Shown here: piece after piece, positions 21,771 through 33,741 of the stretch | Layout: each line of letters opens with the position of its first letter | Numbering within the stretch: position 1 is the first letter of the stretch | Assembly: GCA_025403435.1 (NCBI GenBank) | Contig: CM046341.1 | Span: 14,806,447 to 14,870,446 of the forward strand | DNA from: Artocarpus heterophyllus | Lineage: Eukaryota > Streptophyta > Magnoliopsida > Rosales > Moraceae | Direction of reading: 5' to 3' | Length of the DNA: 64,000 nt | Notes under the pieces: model-generated | Databases searched by the model: none | Seen by the model: the letters and a program-made list of their open reading frames with translations, nothing else | Told to the model about the DNA's origin: nothing | Position numbers and translations under genes: made by a program

Positions 21771-24340
21771 CTTTCACAAAAAAATATATTACATATAATA
21801 ATATGAAAATTAAATTAATTATTAGTGTGCTAACTAAAATTTGTTTCGTCTAAAATCTATTCCATCCTATTTATTTCTACCTATTTCAAAATTTTCTAAA
21901 ATTTTTCTACATCTATTTAGTATATTTACCGAAACGCTCTTGAAACATCAAATTAATTACTAAAATGCCATTTGACATTATATGAACTAAAGTCTCCAAA
22001 GGAGACATAATGCACTTAGTGCTTCACCTACTTGTCTCCCACTTCCCATTATTTTCCTTCTTCAATCAGGCCCTCCAACAAAGAAAACCATGCATTCATT
22101 TTCTATTCTCCGTGCAACACTTATCTTTCCCTTCCTCCTTGAAATGTCTTTCTCTCATTCTCTTCTTCTTCTTCTTCTTTCTTCTGCTCTCTAAGCCTGA
22201 GAAACCCAGCTCCATGTCGTTCAAAAGTCTCCATGCTAAAGTTGAACTTGAGCTTTAATCCCTTGAATTGATGACTTAAAGTTTTCAATGAGATTTTAAG
22301 GTAAGATTTTAGAAAATTAATCTAATTTTATTTACCATCTTTACTTTGAATTTCTTATTTATTTTACTGCACAATTTAGATTTCATGGTTTTGAATGAGA
22401 AAGTTTGACATAAGCATGTTTTCACCCTTATTTGCAAGAAAGGCTAGAGATATGGTTTGATGATGATTTTAGTATAAAACTCATGAGAATATGTTTATTG
22501 TGATTATATAATGCAAGCTGCATATTTTGAAATGATTTGAGATTTTGAACAAGGATAATATGTTTTAGGTTAAAGAAAAACTTGACATTCCACAAACTTT
22601 GTAATACCTTTTATAGGCAGTGGCTATTTCTTGAAATTCTGGGATTAAATTAAAATGAATTTTGTAAATTGGTTTGCATATTTAAAAATTAGACATCCCA
22701 AGCTTTCTAACGAGCTATCGTAAGCCTAAATCAAAGTTGTATTTTTTTTCTATTTATTTTAAAATTTCAGATTGAAAACTAGTAAACCTGTCAGTGGCAA
22801 TATACCGCCTGTTTACGTTAAGTAAATCACCTGTTAACCCGTGTGATGATTGTAGATGGTAAACCTATCCTTTTTGCAAAAGTATACTACCAGTTTGCCA
22901 TGGTATACCAGTTGCTAACCTGAACCAAGAACCTATCTTTGCTCACTACCTAATTCCTTAATGTCTTGCAACCTTTTCAATATTATCCTAAGTGATTGAT
23001 GAATCTTATTAGGGACTAAAACATATAGATTACTTATATACATTTTATATTGTGTTAAGACAAAAATTGTTTACTTTGGTATTCAAAAAGAAATTTGCAT
23101 AAAAGCTTTAATGGCACACTAGTAAGATGGATTTACACATGATTTATTTTTAAATGCGGTTGTATGTTGTGCCTTAGTTTTAATTGTCCTTATGTACGCC
23201 TTAGGATCAAGGGAGTCTGACGCTAACGTTAATTGATTCCGGGATTAAAAGATTGTTGATAAGCTTGGAAGGTAAGAAATTTATTACTCATCTTTTATGA
23301 GGCTTTGATGAATTAAAATTTGGTTGTTTTACTTTGCAAGATATGTAAATAATATTTTGAATGTATATGATTATACCTTAACACAATGATGTGGAACTCG
23401 TCATGTATTGTACAACGAGGAACATAATGATTTGACATATGTTGTAAATTGAGAAGTATGGTTAGAAAAATTGACTCTATAAATAATAATTGAATATAGA
23501 GAAATGGTGAGACGTGAAGAGATCGGCGGTTAAGTCCTTGGGCATGAATACCCTAAAAGGTAAAAATAGGAGAGGTAATGACGCTCCCTTGGGTCGAAAG
23601 TCTCAAAACATACTGTACAGGAATTGACTTAGTGAGGACTCAGGGTTTGATGTCCCCTCACCTAAACACTATTGGAATGATTGGAGGGTGGTCAAGTGCG
23701 CCCATTTGGGTTTTAATGAGTTGATTGATACTCTATTGAACGTGGATACCTAGGAATAATGATGAACTGTAATAATTGTATATATGTATATGTATGAATC
23801 TCGGTAATGATTAACTATGGTATCCATGGAATATGATCATAATAAATCTCATAATCTAGATAATGATGAGTGTTAACTAACCATGTAGGTTTTAATGTGG
23901 TAATGATAAAACCTAAAAGTGAGTGATGGTTGTTCCCTACTGAGCATGTTGTCGCTTATTCCCTTAAATTTTCATCTTTTCAAGACTCACTAAGTGTGAG
24001 ATGGTTACGAGGAAAATAGTTGAGGAAGCTATATAGCTATATTACGTTGGGATTGCCTCAATTGTTAAGACAGTTCTTCATGATAATGTAAGCATCAATT
24101 GTTATTTCTGTGACTATATTAAAATGCGTTGAGGGCTGAAATGATGATGACGACAGTTTACATTATTAAATTTAAGGTGCTACATTAAACTGTAGTTTAA
24201 TTGTCATTTGTATTTTTTTATTTTTGATTTGAGAGTTTTTATTTAAGATCCGGGCAGGTTTATTTTTGAAGTTTTACTTTTATTTCTTATTTTTATTTTA
24301 ATTTATTAAAAACTGTTAACCCCCATATAAGGGCGTTACA
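21770..24340 (+). mobile_element. LTR related to the LOG-carrying element, probably solo
   Basis: The right end AACCCCCATATAAGGGCGTTACA (its last ten bases at 24331-24340) is the inverse of the left end of the LOG-element LTR, and the match continues back to about 23205. The left part is different sequence. Unit B lacks this block between about 54925 and 55000. The left boundary is uncertain (21770-21830) and I could not find a clean target duplication. A Leu/Phe-rich frame at 22010-22258 is not a convincing gene. Confidence 0.7.
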
Positions 24341-25258
24341 CAAACTGATGAATTCTATCCAACACTACATGTAATGGAATTAGGGTTAATTATCCAAAAC
24401 CACATGTAACGGGTACAAGGTCCATATATTAATCGACCCATTTTTTTTCAAAGTTTTTACTAGATGTGTCCTAATTAACATGATACAAGCATAGTTATTC
24501 ATCACTTTATTTCAGGAGCTTTGGTGGTTTTGTCACTTTATTTTGAAATTTAAAAACCAAATTTATTAAGTGTCATTAGAAGCCCTTTCTCACCAAAAAC
24601 ATTTTGTCCCCATTTTCTTTTGCGAAATAAGGATTATCTTCTTTGTTTGTTGTATAAGCTTGAGCTTGATAGTGAGAGAAAACTACTCTTAAAAACACAT
24701 TTCAACATAATTAAATCCTCTTTAGCAACAACAACATAGTAATCCTATGTTACCAGGATGCATCCATTTCCACCTTCAAAAAAAAAAAAAAAAAAAAAGC
24801 ATCCATTTCCATTAGCATACAACATAACCTGTTAGGGTTCAACTTTGTCTCACAGTTGTAACTATAGCTAGTAATAGTGCACCGCTAGTTAGTGTTGTTC
24901 AGTACGCTTCGAGAGCATTTCTGGAGTAGTCAATAATAGTTGTCTCGTCATTACTCAACAATTGGCGTCAGAGATAGCAACTTGGCTTCCAGTGTCATTG
25001 GAGTAGTCGATTATTTGCTAGTCAACACTTAATGGTCACCCATTTGGACACTTAACAGTCACCTTGAATTTTTATTAGTCATGCTGAACTCGTTTTAGAA
25101 TTTTTATCAAAAACAAACAAAAAACGAGAGCTGTTAAAGACGTCATGTGGTCTTTTCTGTTAGTTTTCTTGGCAAATTTTAGAAGAATTGGTTAAATAAG
25201 AGCAATTGCCCTCTTGTTCCGTTGCTTTTAACAATACTTCTAAGAACAAAGGTTAAAA
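24341..25258. other. Duplicated intergenic DNA of unit A, right end
   Basis: This aligns with about 55000-55870 in unit B and holds no gene. Homology ends where the Copia-type LTR fragment begins at about 25259. Confidence 0.6.
24760..24810. mobile_element. Minimal poly(A) retro-insertion with 12-bp target duplication
   Basis: GCATCCATTTCC occurs at 24760-24771 and 24799-24810 and flanks ACCTTC plus 21 A. This is the footprint of target-primed reverse transcription that copied little more than a poly(A) tail. Unit B has the same structure with 8 A (55377-55415), so it predates the duplication. Confidence 0.6.
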
Positions 25259-25450
25259 TGTATAGAAAATATTAGGGAGAGAAAAATCTGACTTAGCCTT
25301 TCTATTGAATAAACTGAGTATTTATAGAGTTTACAAGAGTAATCTTAATCTAATTCAGATATTGAAAAATTAAATATTGAAAAATAAAAAACTAAATAAT
25401 AGGAAACTAACTAAATAACAAAAAGGAAAGAGAATCTAAGTTCCTAATAA
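25259..25450 (-). mobile_element. Copia-type LTR fragment
   Basis: On the minus strand the stretch contains a TATA-like CTATAAATAC (about 25331-25322) and ends CCCTAATATTTTCTATACA, as in many short Copia LTRs. It lies just 3' of the RNase H fragment, as a 3' LTR should. Confidence 0.55.
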
Positions 25451-25589
25451 TTATAAAATTGAAGTTAATGAAGAAAATTTATTTAATATTATTGTCGTTA
25501 TGCCCCTGCAAGATGGAGCTCCGTGAGGAGATTCCAATCTTGTCTTTCAAGGAGATAAAACACACACATAGTAACAATTTGGTGAGAAC

Positions 25590-26150
25590 AACCACAATTA
25601 ATCCTCGGAAGAAACATAAGCAACAAAAAGAGTGCCATTCTGAACTTGATCACAAATGAAGTGGACAACATGCTTCATGCAAGAGTAAAAAACCGGATTC
25701 AAGCAGAGATTGGTAGCACCTACATTGTCATAGTATATAATTGGCTATTGTGGAAGAGTAACACCAAGTTCGATGGGAATAGAGCATATCCAAATCAGCT
25801 CAGTAGCAGTGCCAGCAACTGAATGATATTCTGCTTTAATAGAAGAACGAGCGATTGTTCGATTCTTCTTTGAACTCCAAGAAATAGGATTGTGTCTAAG
25901 GTAAACAAGATAAGCACTGGTGGAAGTACAGTCACCCTTGTTACATGCTCAATCAGCATTTGAAAAAGCATGGAGGACTAAAGATGAGTGGCGATAAAGA
26001 ATCACACCATGATTAAGAGTCCCACAAAGATAGCGCAACAGTCGCTTGATAGCATTCTAGTGGTCATTGGTAGGGTGACACATAAATTGCGACAATTTAT
26101 TCACTGCGTAGGCAATAAATAAGATAAGTATTGGCGGAAGTATAAAATCA
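25590..26150 (-). pseudogene. Decayed Ty1/copia pol fragment (reverse transcriptase end and RNase H)
   Basis: The minus-strand translation shows AVNKLSQFMCHPTNDH, then NAIKRLLRYLCGTLNHG, LHAFSNAD, GDCTSTSAYLVYL, ISWSSKKN and IKAEYHSVAGTATELIW, followed by a VQNGTLFVAYVSSED-like end. This is the Copia RNase H region. Two Trp codons of conserved motifs are now stops and the frame shifts upstream. The rest of pol and gag are missing. Confidence 0.9.
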
Positions 26151-27420
26151 CCTAAGTAGCAATGGAAAAGAGTCTTTCCATTCAGCCAGACAGGACAGAC
26201 GCCTAGGCTCTTCATGGAGGATAGGTCCCACCAAATGAGCTCCACATGGAGCCCACCTAATGGGGTCCATCCTATATGAGAAGACCGGGCTATTGCCCAA
26301 CCAAGCAAAAAGATTTTTCTATAGAAATGCTATGCAACTCATTCTGACTGAAAAACTACTCTTCTTAAGTTGACATATGTTTATGGGTCCTTATTTTTAT
26401 TTTACAAAAGAAAGAAAAGTATTTTGGCCTATCAGAAGTTGACACATTAGAGTAGATTAAAATCCGACAAGAACAAATAAAAGTGCACAAACTAAGAAGG
26501 ATTCAAGAGTCAAATACAAACTTCATACAAACCATATTAAGGATAAGCTCCTTATGTTTCAGGACCACATAAAAGTCAAAATGTAATGTTTGATGCATGC
26601 GATGGAAAATAGAACGAAAGAATAAGGAAAATATCAAGGCAAAGAAAATAAAAAAGGAGAGATATCTTTTCTTTCATTTTGTTTGGTGGAAGAGAAAAGG
26701 AAACAAATGGAAAATGTCGAATCTAGTCTATTGTTGAATTATATCCTTGAACAAAAAAGAAGAAGGGATCTGACTAAGATGAAAAATTAATAAATTGACA
26801 TATTTTTTTGTTTTCTCAAATATTCTTTCCTCTTTCTTTTTACAATGGAAAGGATTAATAAAATAGTAGGGTCACGGATTTATATCTGTTTTTCCTTTCT
26901 TATTTAATCCCTATAAAACAACCTAAAACTCCCTTTTCCTTCTCCAAAGTCTCTCCTCCAGTTCCTTTCCTCTTTTGACACTTGGATGTATAATCCGATG
27001 CATCTCAGGGATATCTGATTAGCTCTTACATTCTTGCTTATTCTCTTTTCGCACCATGATATTTGCAATTTGCAAACCAGTTTTTATACTTCGCTTTTCC
27101 ATATTAATCGATGTGTCTCATATTGTTACAATATAATTTCCAATGCAAATTTTTTCAATTTCTCATAGAAATATTCTTCCTTCCTACTTATACGAATATT
27201 TTTTTCCCCAAGGAAACGCCAAGCTATTTCGCCTCAGATAAAACCCAGGTTCAAATATTTTTTAGTTTTGTGAGTAAAGAAGAAAACATACATAAGTTAA
27301 AGTTTGGGTCTTCATGCTAATGTTTCAAAGTTTGAGTCAAATTCGAGAAATAAAAGTGATAAAATCACCAAAAGTAAATAAAATTTATTTTAAAAAAAAG
27401 ATATGAAGCTCCAGTATAGG
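26151..27420. other. Unassigned AT-rich DNA between the duplication units
   Basis: No gene, RNA or repeat is recognised here. It has no counterpart in the rest of the window. Confidence 0.4.
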
Positions 27421-27463
27421 CATTTACACCTTTTCTTTTCTTGTTTTTCTTAATTCTTTTACT

Positions 27464-27694
27464 TTGAGAGTAGCAAGTCTAAAAATAGTTTCATCCATCT
27501 TTTCGGTTGTTGTTGAACAAGTACATGGTGACATAAACCTTCTTCCAATTATTAAGGTGTACCAGGACGTATGTGATAAGTTCCAAGACCTAGAGGAGCC
27601 AAATTGCATCGATAAATTTATTGCAGAAATAAAAGTAAAATACAGATTCGCTACTTTCCTACAGATTTCTCAATTGCTCGGGGGAAATGTCTAA
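27464..27694 (+). pseudogene. Decayed coding-like fragment, possibly gypsy pol
   Basis: A 76-residue frame includes INLLPIIKVYQDVCDKFQDL, which recalls the conserved start of Ty3/gypsy reverse transcriptase regions (hydrophobic pair, DVF, Leu-Pro rich) with its prolines lost. Unit A has a diverged copy at 1900-2030. It is too short to assign with certainty. Confidence 0.3.
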
Positions 27695-27990
27695 ACATAT
27701 ATTTGGCTAAAGGTGATATAAATCATAAACTTAATTATAAATATTGTAAAAAAAATTGTTACAAAAAACAGTTTCTCCCACTTGCTAAACACTCTATAAC
27801 TTTTAAAATATATCAAATTTTAAAAATATTTATAAAAATTTTTAAATTTATAACACAAACAACTTATTTACTATGTAAATAAAAAAGAATTACATTGTAA
27901 ACAATAAAATATATATATTATTTACACCATAAATTTATTTATTATATAAATAAAAATAACTTGCATTATAAACAAAAATAAATAAATAAA

Positions 27991-28166
27991 AGGGTGTTTG
28001 GCAATGGTGGGAACCACTCAGTTTTCACCACAATCTCAGTTATAAATAATATAAAGCTCTCACATGCTACAGTAACAATAAAAAAATATACTACAATATA
28101 AAACTCTCACATGCTACAGTAAAAGTGATTCTCACCATTGATTCCCACCACCTTTCCAAACATCCT
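27991..28166. mobile_element. MITE of about 176 bp
   Basis: The ends AGGGTGTTTGG and CCAAACATCCT form near-perfect terminal inverted repeats. The inside holds two copies of a CTCTCACATGCTACAGTA word. Similar words occur in MITE-like pieces at 18640-18760, 31900-32040 and 51734-51865. It is non-coding. Confidence 0.7.
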
Positions 28167-28783
28167 ATCATAAAACTAAAACTGATTTTTATTACAAATA
28201 TTTTCTAAAGTTTTTACTCACCAGTTTTCAAAAGGTCACATTCCTTACCGTTTCTGTTTTCTCTTCTCGTTGTGTTTTAAACTTGTTTTTTGTATTTCTG
28301 TATTAATTGTATATTACACGTTTTTTCCACCCAAAAAAAAAAAAAAAAACTCCTTTTCAACTACACTTTCGGTAATCCACTATTCCCATAGATTTTCCTT
28401 CTAACGTAGTCACCCATCCATCAAAAGATAGTTCATAAACCACACAGCTATTTACCGAATAAAAAAGAAGCAAAATATCAAACGGCCAAAAAAGATTAAG
28501 GACAAAATGTAAGCTAAATAAAAAAAGTACTTCCAAAACTTCAATGAGTTCACCAAAAGCAAAGTAATAAGACGCCTAATAGAAAACTGTTTGGGAAAAA
28601 ACACCTTCACAAAAGAAGGTGCCATCGCCTATCCAGCACCCAGTTCTGAGCACAAGGAAAGGGCGGAGAACACAAGACCGCACAATCGAAATAAGCCAAG
28701 TATTTAGGACAATCGTAATAAAAGCATAAAAAGATGTTCCATATTCCACCAATGAAGAGGACAATCTCTAGCCCAAAAGCCAT

Positions 28784-30600
28784 TCATTTCCCTCCCTTCT
28801 TGGCAGCAGACTTGGTGACCTTAGCTCCACTTGGGTCCTTCTTCTCAACGTTCTTGATCACACCAACAGCAACAGTCTGGCGCATGTCACGCACGGCAAA
28901 ACGACCAAGTGGGGGGTACGCGGAGAAAGTCTCAACCACCATGGGCTTAGTGGGAATCATCTTAACCATACCCGCATCTCCGTTCTTCAAGAACTTGGGC
29001 TCCTTCTCAAGCTCCTTTCCGGACCTACGGTCGATCTTGGTGAGAAGCTCGGCAAACTTAACAGCAATGTGGGAGGTGTGGCAGTCAAGAACTGGGGCGT
29101 ATCCATTTCCAATCTGGCCAGGGTGGTTCATGATGATCACCTGGGATGTGAAGTTCGCAGCTTCCTTGGCAGGGTCATCCTTTGAGTTGGAGGCGACAAA
29201 ACCACGCTTCAGATCCTTGACGGCAACGTTCTTAACATTGAACCCAACATTGTCACCAGGGAGAGCCTCCTGGAGAGCCTCGTGGTGCATCTCAACGGAC
29301 TTGACTTCAGTGGTCAGTCCACTTGGTCCAAAGGTTACAACCATACCAGGCTTGAGAACACCAGTCTCAACACGACCGACCGGGACAGTTCCAATACCAC
29401 CAATCTTGTAAACATCCTGGAGTGGGAGACGAAGTGCCTTGTCTGAGGGTCTCTTAGGCTCCTGGATCTGGTCAAGAGCATCAAGGAGGGTGGGGCCCTT
29501 GTACCAGTCGAGGTTGGTGGACCTCTCAATCATGTTGTCACCTTCAAAACCGGAGATGGGAACGAATGGGATTTTGTCAGGGTTGTATCCCACCTTCTTC
29601 AAGTAGGAAGAGACTTCCTTGACAATTTCATCGTACCTGGCCTTCGAGTATTTGGGAGTTGTGGCATCCATCTACAAAGAATAACAATAGAAAACAAGGA
29701 TTCAAGTAAGAAACATAAAAATGTATCTTCAGGCAAACTAATTACACTACGTATTAAAGCCACAGTTAGAAATACGTTATACAAGTGAATAGGCATAAGC
29801 AAATGATAAACAGAGAAGACATGTTTCGCAACTAATAATGAGGGAATAGGGAGAGAGAGGGAATCCCACCCTCAATAGTTCAATCCAGAGAACTACACCA
29901 ACTAGGCCATCTCTCCAAATAAGAGACAAAAATTACGTGATGAAGTGAACTCGGACATAAAAAAGTATCCACAAATGCCAAAAAGAAAAATTCAACAACA
30001 GTGCATTTCACACAATGAGAGAGTCCCTTCTTCGGATAGAATTGACAACAAAACAAACACAACCGTGCAATATAAAAAGACAGAGAGAGAAGCACACAAC
30101 ACGCACACACAAACAGATATACACAACATAGTAATTACCTTGTTACAGCAACAGATCATCTGCTTGACGCCGAGCGTGAAAGCTAGGAGAGCGTGCTCAC
30201 GGGTCTGCCCATCCTTGGAAATACCAGCTTCAAAACCACCAGTGGTGGAATCAATGATGAGAACAGCGCAGTCAGCCTGAGAGGTACCGGTGATCATGTT
30301 CTTGATAAAGTCGCGGTGGCCAGGAGCATCAATGACAGTGCAGTAGTACTTGGTAGTCTCGAACTTCCAGAGGGCAATATCAATGGTGATACCACGCTCA
30401 CGCTCGGCCTTCAGCTTGTCAAGCACCCAGGCGTACTTGAATGACCTCTTGTTCATCTCAGCAGCTTCCTTCTCGAACCTCTCAATCACACGCTTGTCAA
30501 TACCTCCAAGCTTGTAGATGAGGTGACCAGTGGTGGTCGACTTTCCAGAGTCGACGTGGCCAATGACCACAATGTTGATGTGAGTCTTTTCCTTACCCAT
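28784..30600 (-). CDS. eEF1A: Translation elongation factor 1-alpha, copy 2 (two coding exons)
   Basis: The CDS joins 30600-30139 (residues 1-154) to 29671-28784 (residues 155-449 and TGA stop). The 467-bp GT-AG intron again splits NK|MD. All GTPase motifs ([18 protein letters not shown]) and the domains 2 and 3 sequence are intact. The only protein difference from copy 1 is Val for Ile in the VETG-I/V-LKPG stretch. By eye exon 2 differs at about 7 of 888 bases and exon 1 at about 9 of 462. The promoter, 5' UTR exon and leader intron are conserved. It is a functional paralogue created by the segmental duplication and retained under strong constraint or gene conversion. Confidence 0.97.
29850..29916 (-). 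pseudogene. tRNA-Ser-like relic inside the EF1-alpha copy 2 intron
   Basis: This is the same 67-nt piece as in copy 1, here with a perfect 7-bp acceptor stem (GGAGAGA/TCTCTCC), GCC/GGT arm, AGTTC/GAACT arm and GAGGG/CCCTC T-arm. It folds as a cloverleaf but lacks a normal anticodon loop. The T-loop is TGGGATT where copy 1 has TGCGATT. Confidence 0.5.
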
Positions 30601-30615
30601 GATTAGGTTAAAAAC

Positions 30616-31404
30616 CTGAACCCAAAACCAATGAATAAGAAATCCAATAGACCAAGAAAATCAATATACTCCAAACACTTAAAAGCATCATGTAGCAATA
30701 CTAGATAAAACTAAGACATTCATTTAGTTCCAACGTGAAGAAGTAAATATATTAAACCAATAAAATTCAAAAATTTATGAACAAACACCCAAAAGATCAA
30801 CGGATACCAGGAACTAAAACCCACAAGAGATAATTATGAGGGACCAAAGGAAACCAATTACAACTAAAACCCACAAGAAATAATTGTGAAAGACCAAAGC
30901 CAACTAAAACCTACAAAAAATTATAAAAAAGCAGGCAGATCAATTCCTTCAGAAACATAACTTTTTGATGGCAATAACTTTAAAAAAATAATTGAGATGC
31001 CAATTCATCAGAGCCAAAACCAGATCTAAATCCCAGAAAAGAAGCATCAAAAGTGACAACAACAAAATATTTACTTTACATCAAAACCCAGAAATTAAAA
31101 CAAAGAGAACAGATCTAAATCCAGCGCTCAAAAGACCTCTCCAAGACAAACAAAATCAAAAACCAGATCATTGCCTTCAGAATTGACGTAACATCGGAAT
31201 TCAAACAACAAAAATCAGCATAACTTGGATCATCAATTAAAAAAAAAAAGAAAAATTCAGAGGCTCGAAAGGACCCTAGATTCCAAAAACCCAAAAGATC
31301 TAAACAACTAGAGGGCATGAGAAAGAAACCAAACATCATTCAAAGACAAAAACAAAAAAGAGAAAAGACCAAACAAAATCAGATCGAGAAGCGAAATTCG
31401 ATAC
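30616..31404 (-). other. 5' UTR leader intron of EF1-alpha copy 2
   Basis: It has the same donor (CTTCAAG or near it, then GTATCG) and acceptor (TTCAG|GTTTTT) as copy 1, with a length of 789 bp. It ends 15 bases before the ATG. Confidence 0.8.
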
Positions 31405-31460
31405 CTTGAAAGAGAAAGAGAGAGAGAATTAGAAGCGGCCGCGCAGAGAGAAAAGGTAAT

Positions 31461-31530
31461 AAACCCTAGCGCAGCGACAACACAGAGTGAGAGATGGGGC
31501 TTGTGAAGCGGCTTCGTTCTCCATTTATAG
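31461..31530 (-). promoter_or_regulatory. Core promoter and telo-box of EF1-alpha copy 2
   Basis: CTATAAATGG at 31530-31521 (minus strand) is the TATA box. The telo-box AAACCCTA is at 31461-31468. Both match copy 1 in position. Confidence 0.75.
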
Positions 31531-31539
31531 CTCAGGAAA

Positions 31540-32623
31540 AGATCTAGGGTTATGTTAATGAAAAGATGCAAAGCTGGGTCGGCTAATATCTCCGTTTTCG
31601 GGTTGGGCTGGCCAGCGGCCTGATCCATGGACTGCTTTATTTATTTATTTATTTTTTTGGTGCCCCCTTAAAACTGGGATCATTTCTACTTTCCCCTAAA
31701 AGAGCGAATGAGACCAAAATCATGGTAGGAATAAGTATACAGAAGCCAAACTTTTATTATGTTGTTGTGACGTTTGGTACATGTATCTAGGTCAGTTATA
31801 GAGATGATTCAAATTAAAATTTGATAGAGTAATAATTAAAGCTATTTCATACCGTGGAGGTGATTTTAAATCGGCTAAAACATCCACAGTCTAATAGGGT
31901 ATTAGGGAGAGCGTGTTAGAATTGAAAATGTTGGTTTGAAAACTATAGCATGTGAAAGCTTTATTCTGTAGCAATTTTTGGCTTTTTACTGTATCTGTTG
32001 AGAGCTTGGTTCCCAACCAAAATGCCAAACAGAGGCAAAATTTTTAGTTCGCACAGTTTGAATCATTTTTATTGTAAAAACCGTTCACATTCTCATTAAT
32101 TTTTTAAACACCAGTTCTCATTTTAAACTTGATGTGATGTTTTATTCTTGTTTTAAACCTTTACATTCCAAACGTTGATTCAAAACTACCATTTAAACCA
32201 CACAATTTAATACTCACTATTTAAACCATAAAGTTCTAAACTACACTATTTTAAACCTGCGTACCAAACGAACCCTTAGTAAATAGCACTTAATTGTCAA
32301 TTTTGAATTTACTAATAGGAAAATTACCTAAAATACCCCAAATTAGTAAAGCCCTCTCTCTTTCTCCCTCTCTTTCTTTCTGTATCCTCCGTACCTCTCC
32401 TCTATCATACCACCGCCCTCCCTATTTCTCTTTTCTCTCTCTCTCTCTCTCTTCCCCTGCCATTTCTCTTATTTCTCTCTCCTTTGCTATTTCATAGTCA
32501 TTTCTCTCTCCTCCTAAACTTCTCCTTGTGATGTTGCTCCACCTTTAGCAGCTACTTCTCTCCTCGATGTTGCTTTATACCTGGCGACAGCATCTTGAAC
32601 CTCTCTTCTCTAGAGATCGCATG
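31540..32623. other. Unit B intergenic DNA with the empty site of the LOG-carrying element
   Basis: Sequence around 31725-31760 continues straight from the AATAAGTATACAGAAGCC motif into CAAACTTTTATT. In unit A the 12.2 kb element splits the same junction. The stretch 32340-32540 is CT-rich and matches 19090-19300. No gene is seen. Confidence 0.7.
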
Positions 32624-33094
32624 TGTAACGCCCATCGTTTTCTCTTATGGATTCTTACGTTAATGTAACATTAGAATGTAATATTTTAAGTACTATTATT
32701 ATTTATGTTAAGTAAATTAACTTTTTGTTTAATAATGTCACATGTGACGACCACAAGAGATCGATGTGCTCAGGTTTTCATTTCACAATGATGATAAGCT
32801 TAAAGTATTTATTTATTTTTTACAAGAGTTTCAACTTGCCTTAAATTATAATTTGTATAGTATTCTAGAGTTATATATGCCATAGAGTTATATACTTGAC
32901 AATGACATAAATTTTATTACATATTTTCTTATTTTTATAATATTTATGATGTCATGATAATTACATATGTAACATTTTTATTATGGCATAAAGAAACTTG
33001 ATAATATAAAGTGTCCTAAAGAATAATGTGAAAACTAATTTTTTTTTTGTTAATGGGAGCAAACATTGTTGTTGTATATAAATAATTATGTATT

Positions 33095-33240
33095 ATAATT
33101 ATATGATATGATATGATATTATATTATATTATATATCGAGATATAATCGTATAATATATTCTATTAAGATATTATATTATATTATAAGTATGGTGGAAAA
33201 GCTAAATGAAACAAAAAAAGAAGTTATATATATATATATA
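33095..33240. repeat. AT-rich simple repeats
   Basis: ATGAT, ATATT and AT tracts lie inside the solo LTR. They are low-complexity sequence with no further meaning seen. Confidence 0.8.
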
Positions 33241-33741
33241 TCAATATGTTTGGCAGCTGTAGAAATGAAAAAACAAAGAAAAAAGAAAGAAAGAAAGAAA
33301 AAGGAAATCTAATTAGATTAGAATTACACTCATTAAAAAAAAAAGAGAGAAACATAATTAGATTAGGATTAGGGTTTTCTACACTCATTTAATCTCTTCT
33401 CCCTCTTAAACCTATAAATATAACTTTAAGCCATCAAAGTCTTCATTCTCTTAATTTCCAGCCAAAAAAAATTCTCCCCCTTGCCCTTCTCAAATCCATG
33501 TTCACAAGCCTGCATCATCTCTCTAATCCTAAAAGCCAAGAAGTCATTACTCTTATTTTGTTTCAAGCCAAAGTCGAAGGAATTCTTTTTGAAGATTTTG
33601 TGTGCAAGTCTTCGTATTTATTAAAGAAAATATAAGAATTTAAGGTATGGTTTAAAGGTTTTCATGGTTTTGAATTTTTATGATTGATATGTATTTTTTT
33701 GTGACAAACTTTGTTAGAAAATTGTTCTTTTACCTTGTGAA

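Larger units (their letters stand above)
1859..25250. repeat. Segmental duplication unit A (partner is unit B)
   Basis: Three stretches align by eye with unit B: 1900-5600 (EF1-alpha gene and flanks) with 27500-31620; 18445-21770 with 31745-32623 plus 50834-54960; and 24345-25240 with 55000-55870. Coding exons are about 98-99% alike, introns somewhat less, and intergenic DNA clearly less. The alignment is broken only by insertions: the LTR element at 6217-18444, the LTR ending at 24340, and an extra stretch of roughly 490 bp near 5640-6130. Unit A therefore shows the pre-insertion state of sites in unit B, and the reverse. Confidence 0.85.

Noticed and set aside
26057..26308. 83-residue minus-strand frame as a gene
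   Set aside because: Its C-terminus is the start of the Copia RNase H fragment, cut by a Trp-to-stop change. The rest is unrelated filler.
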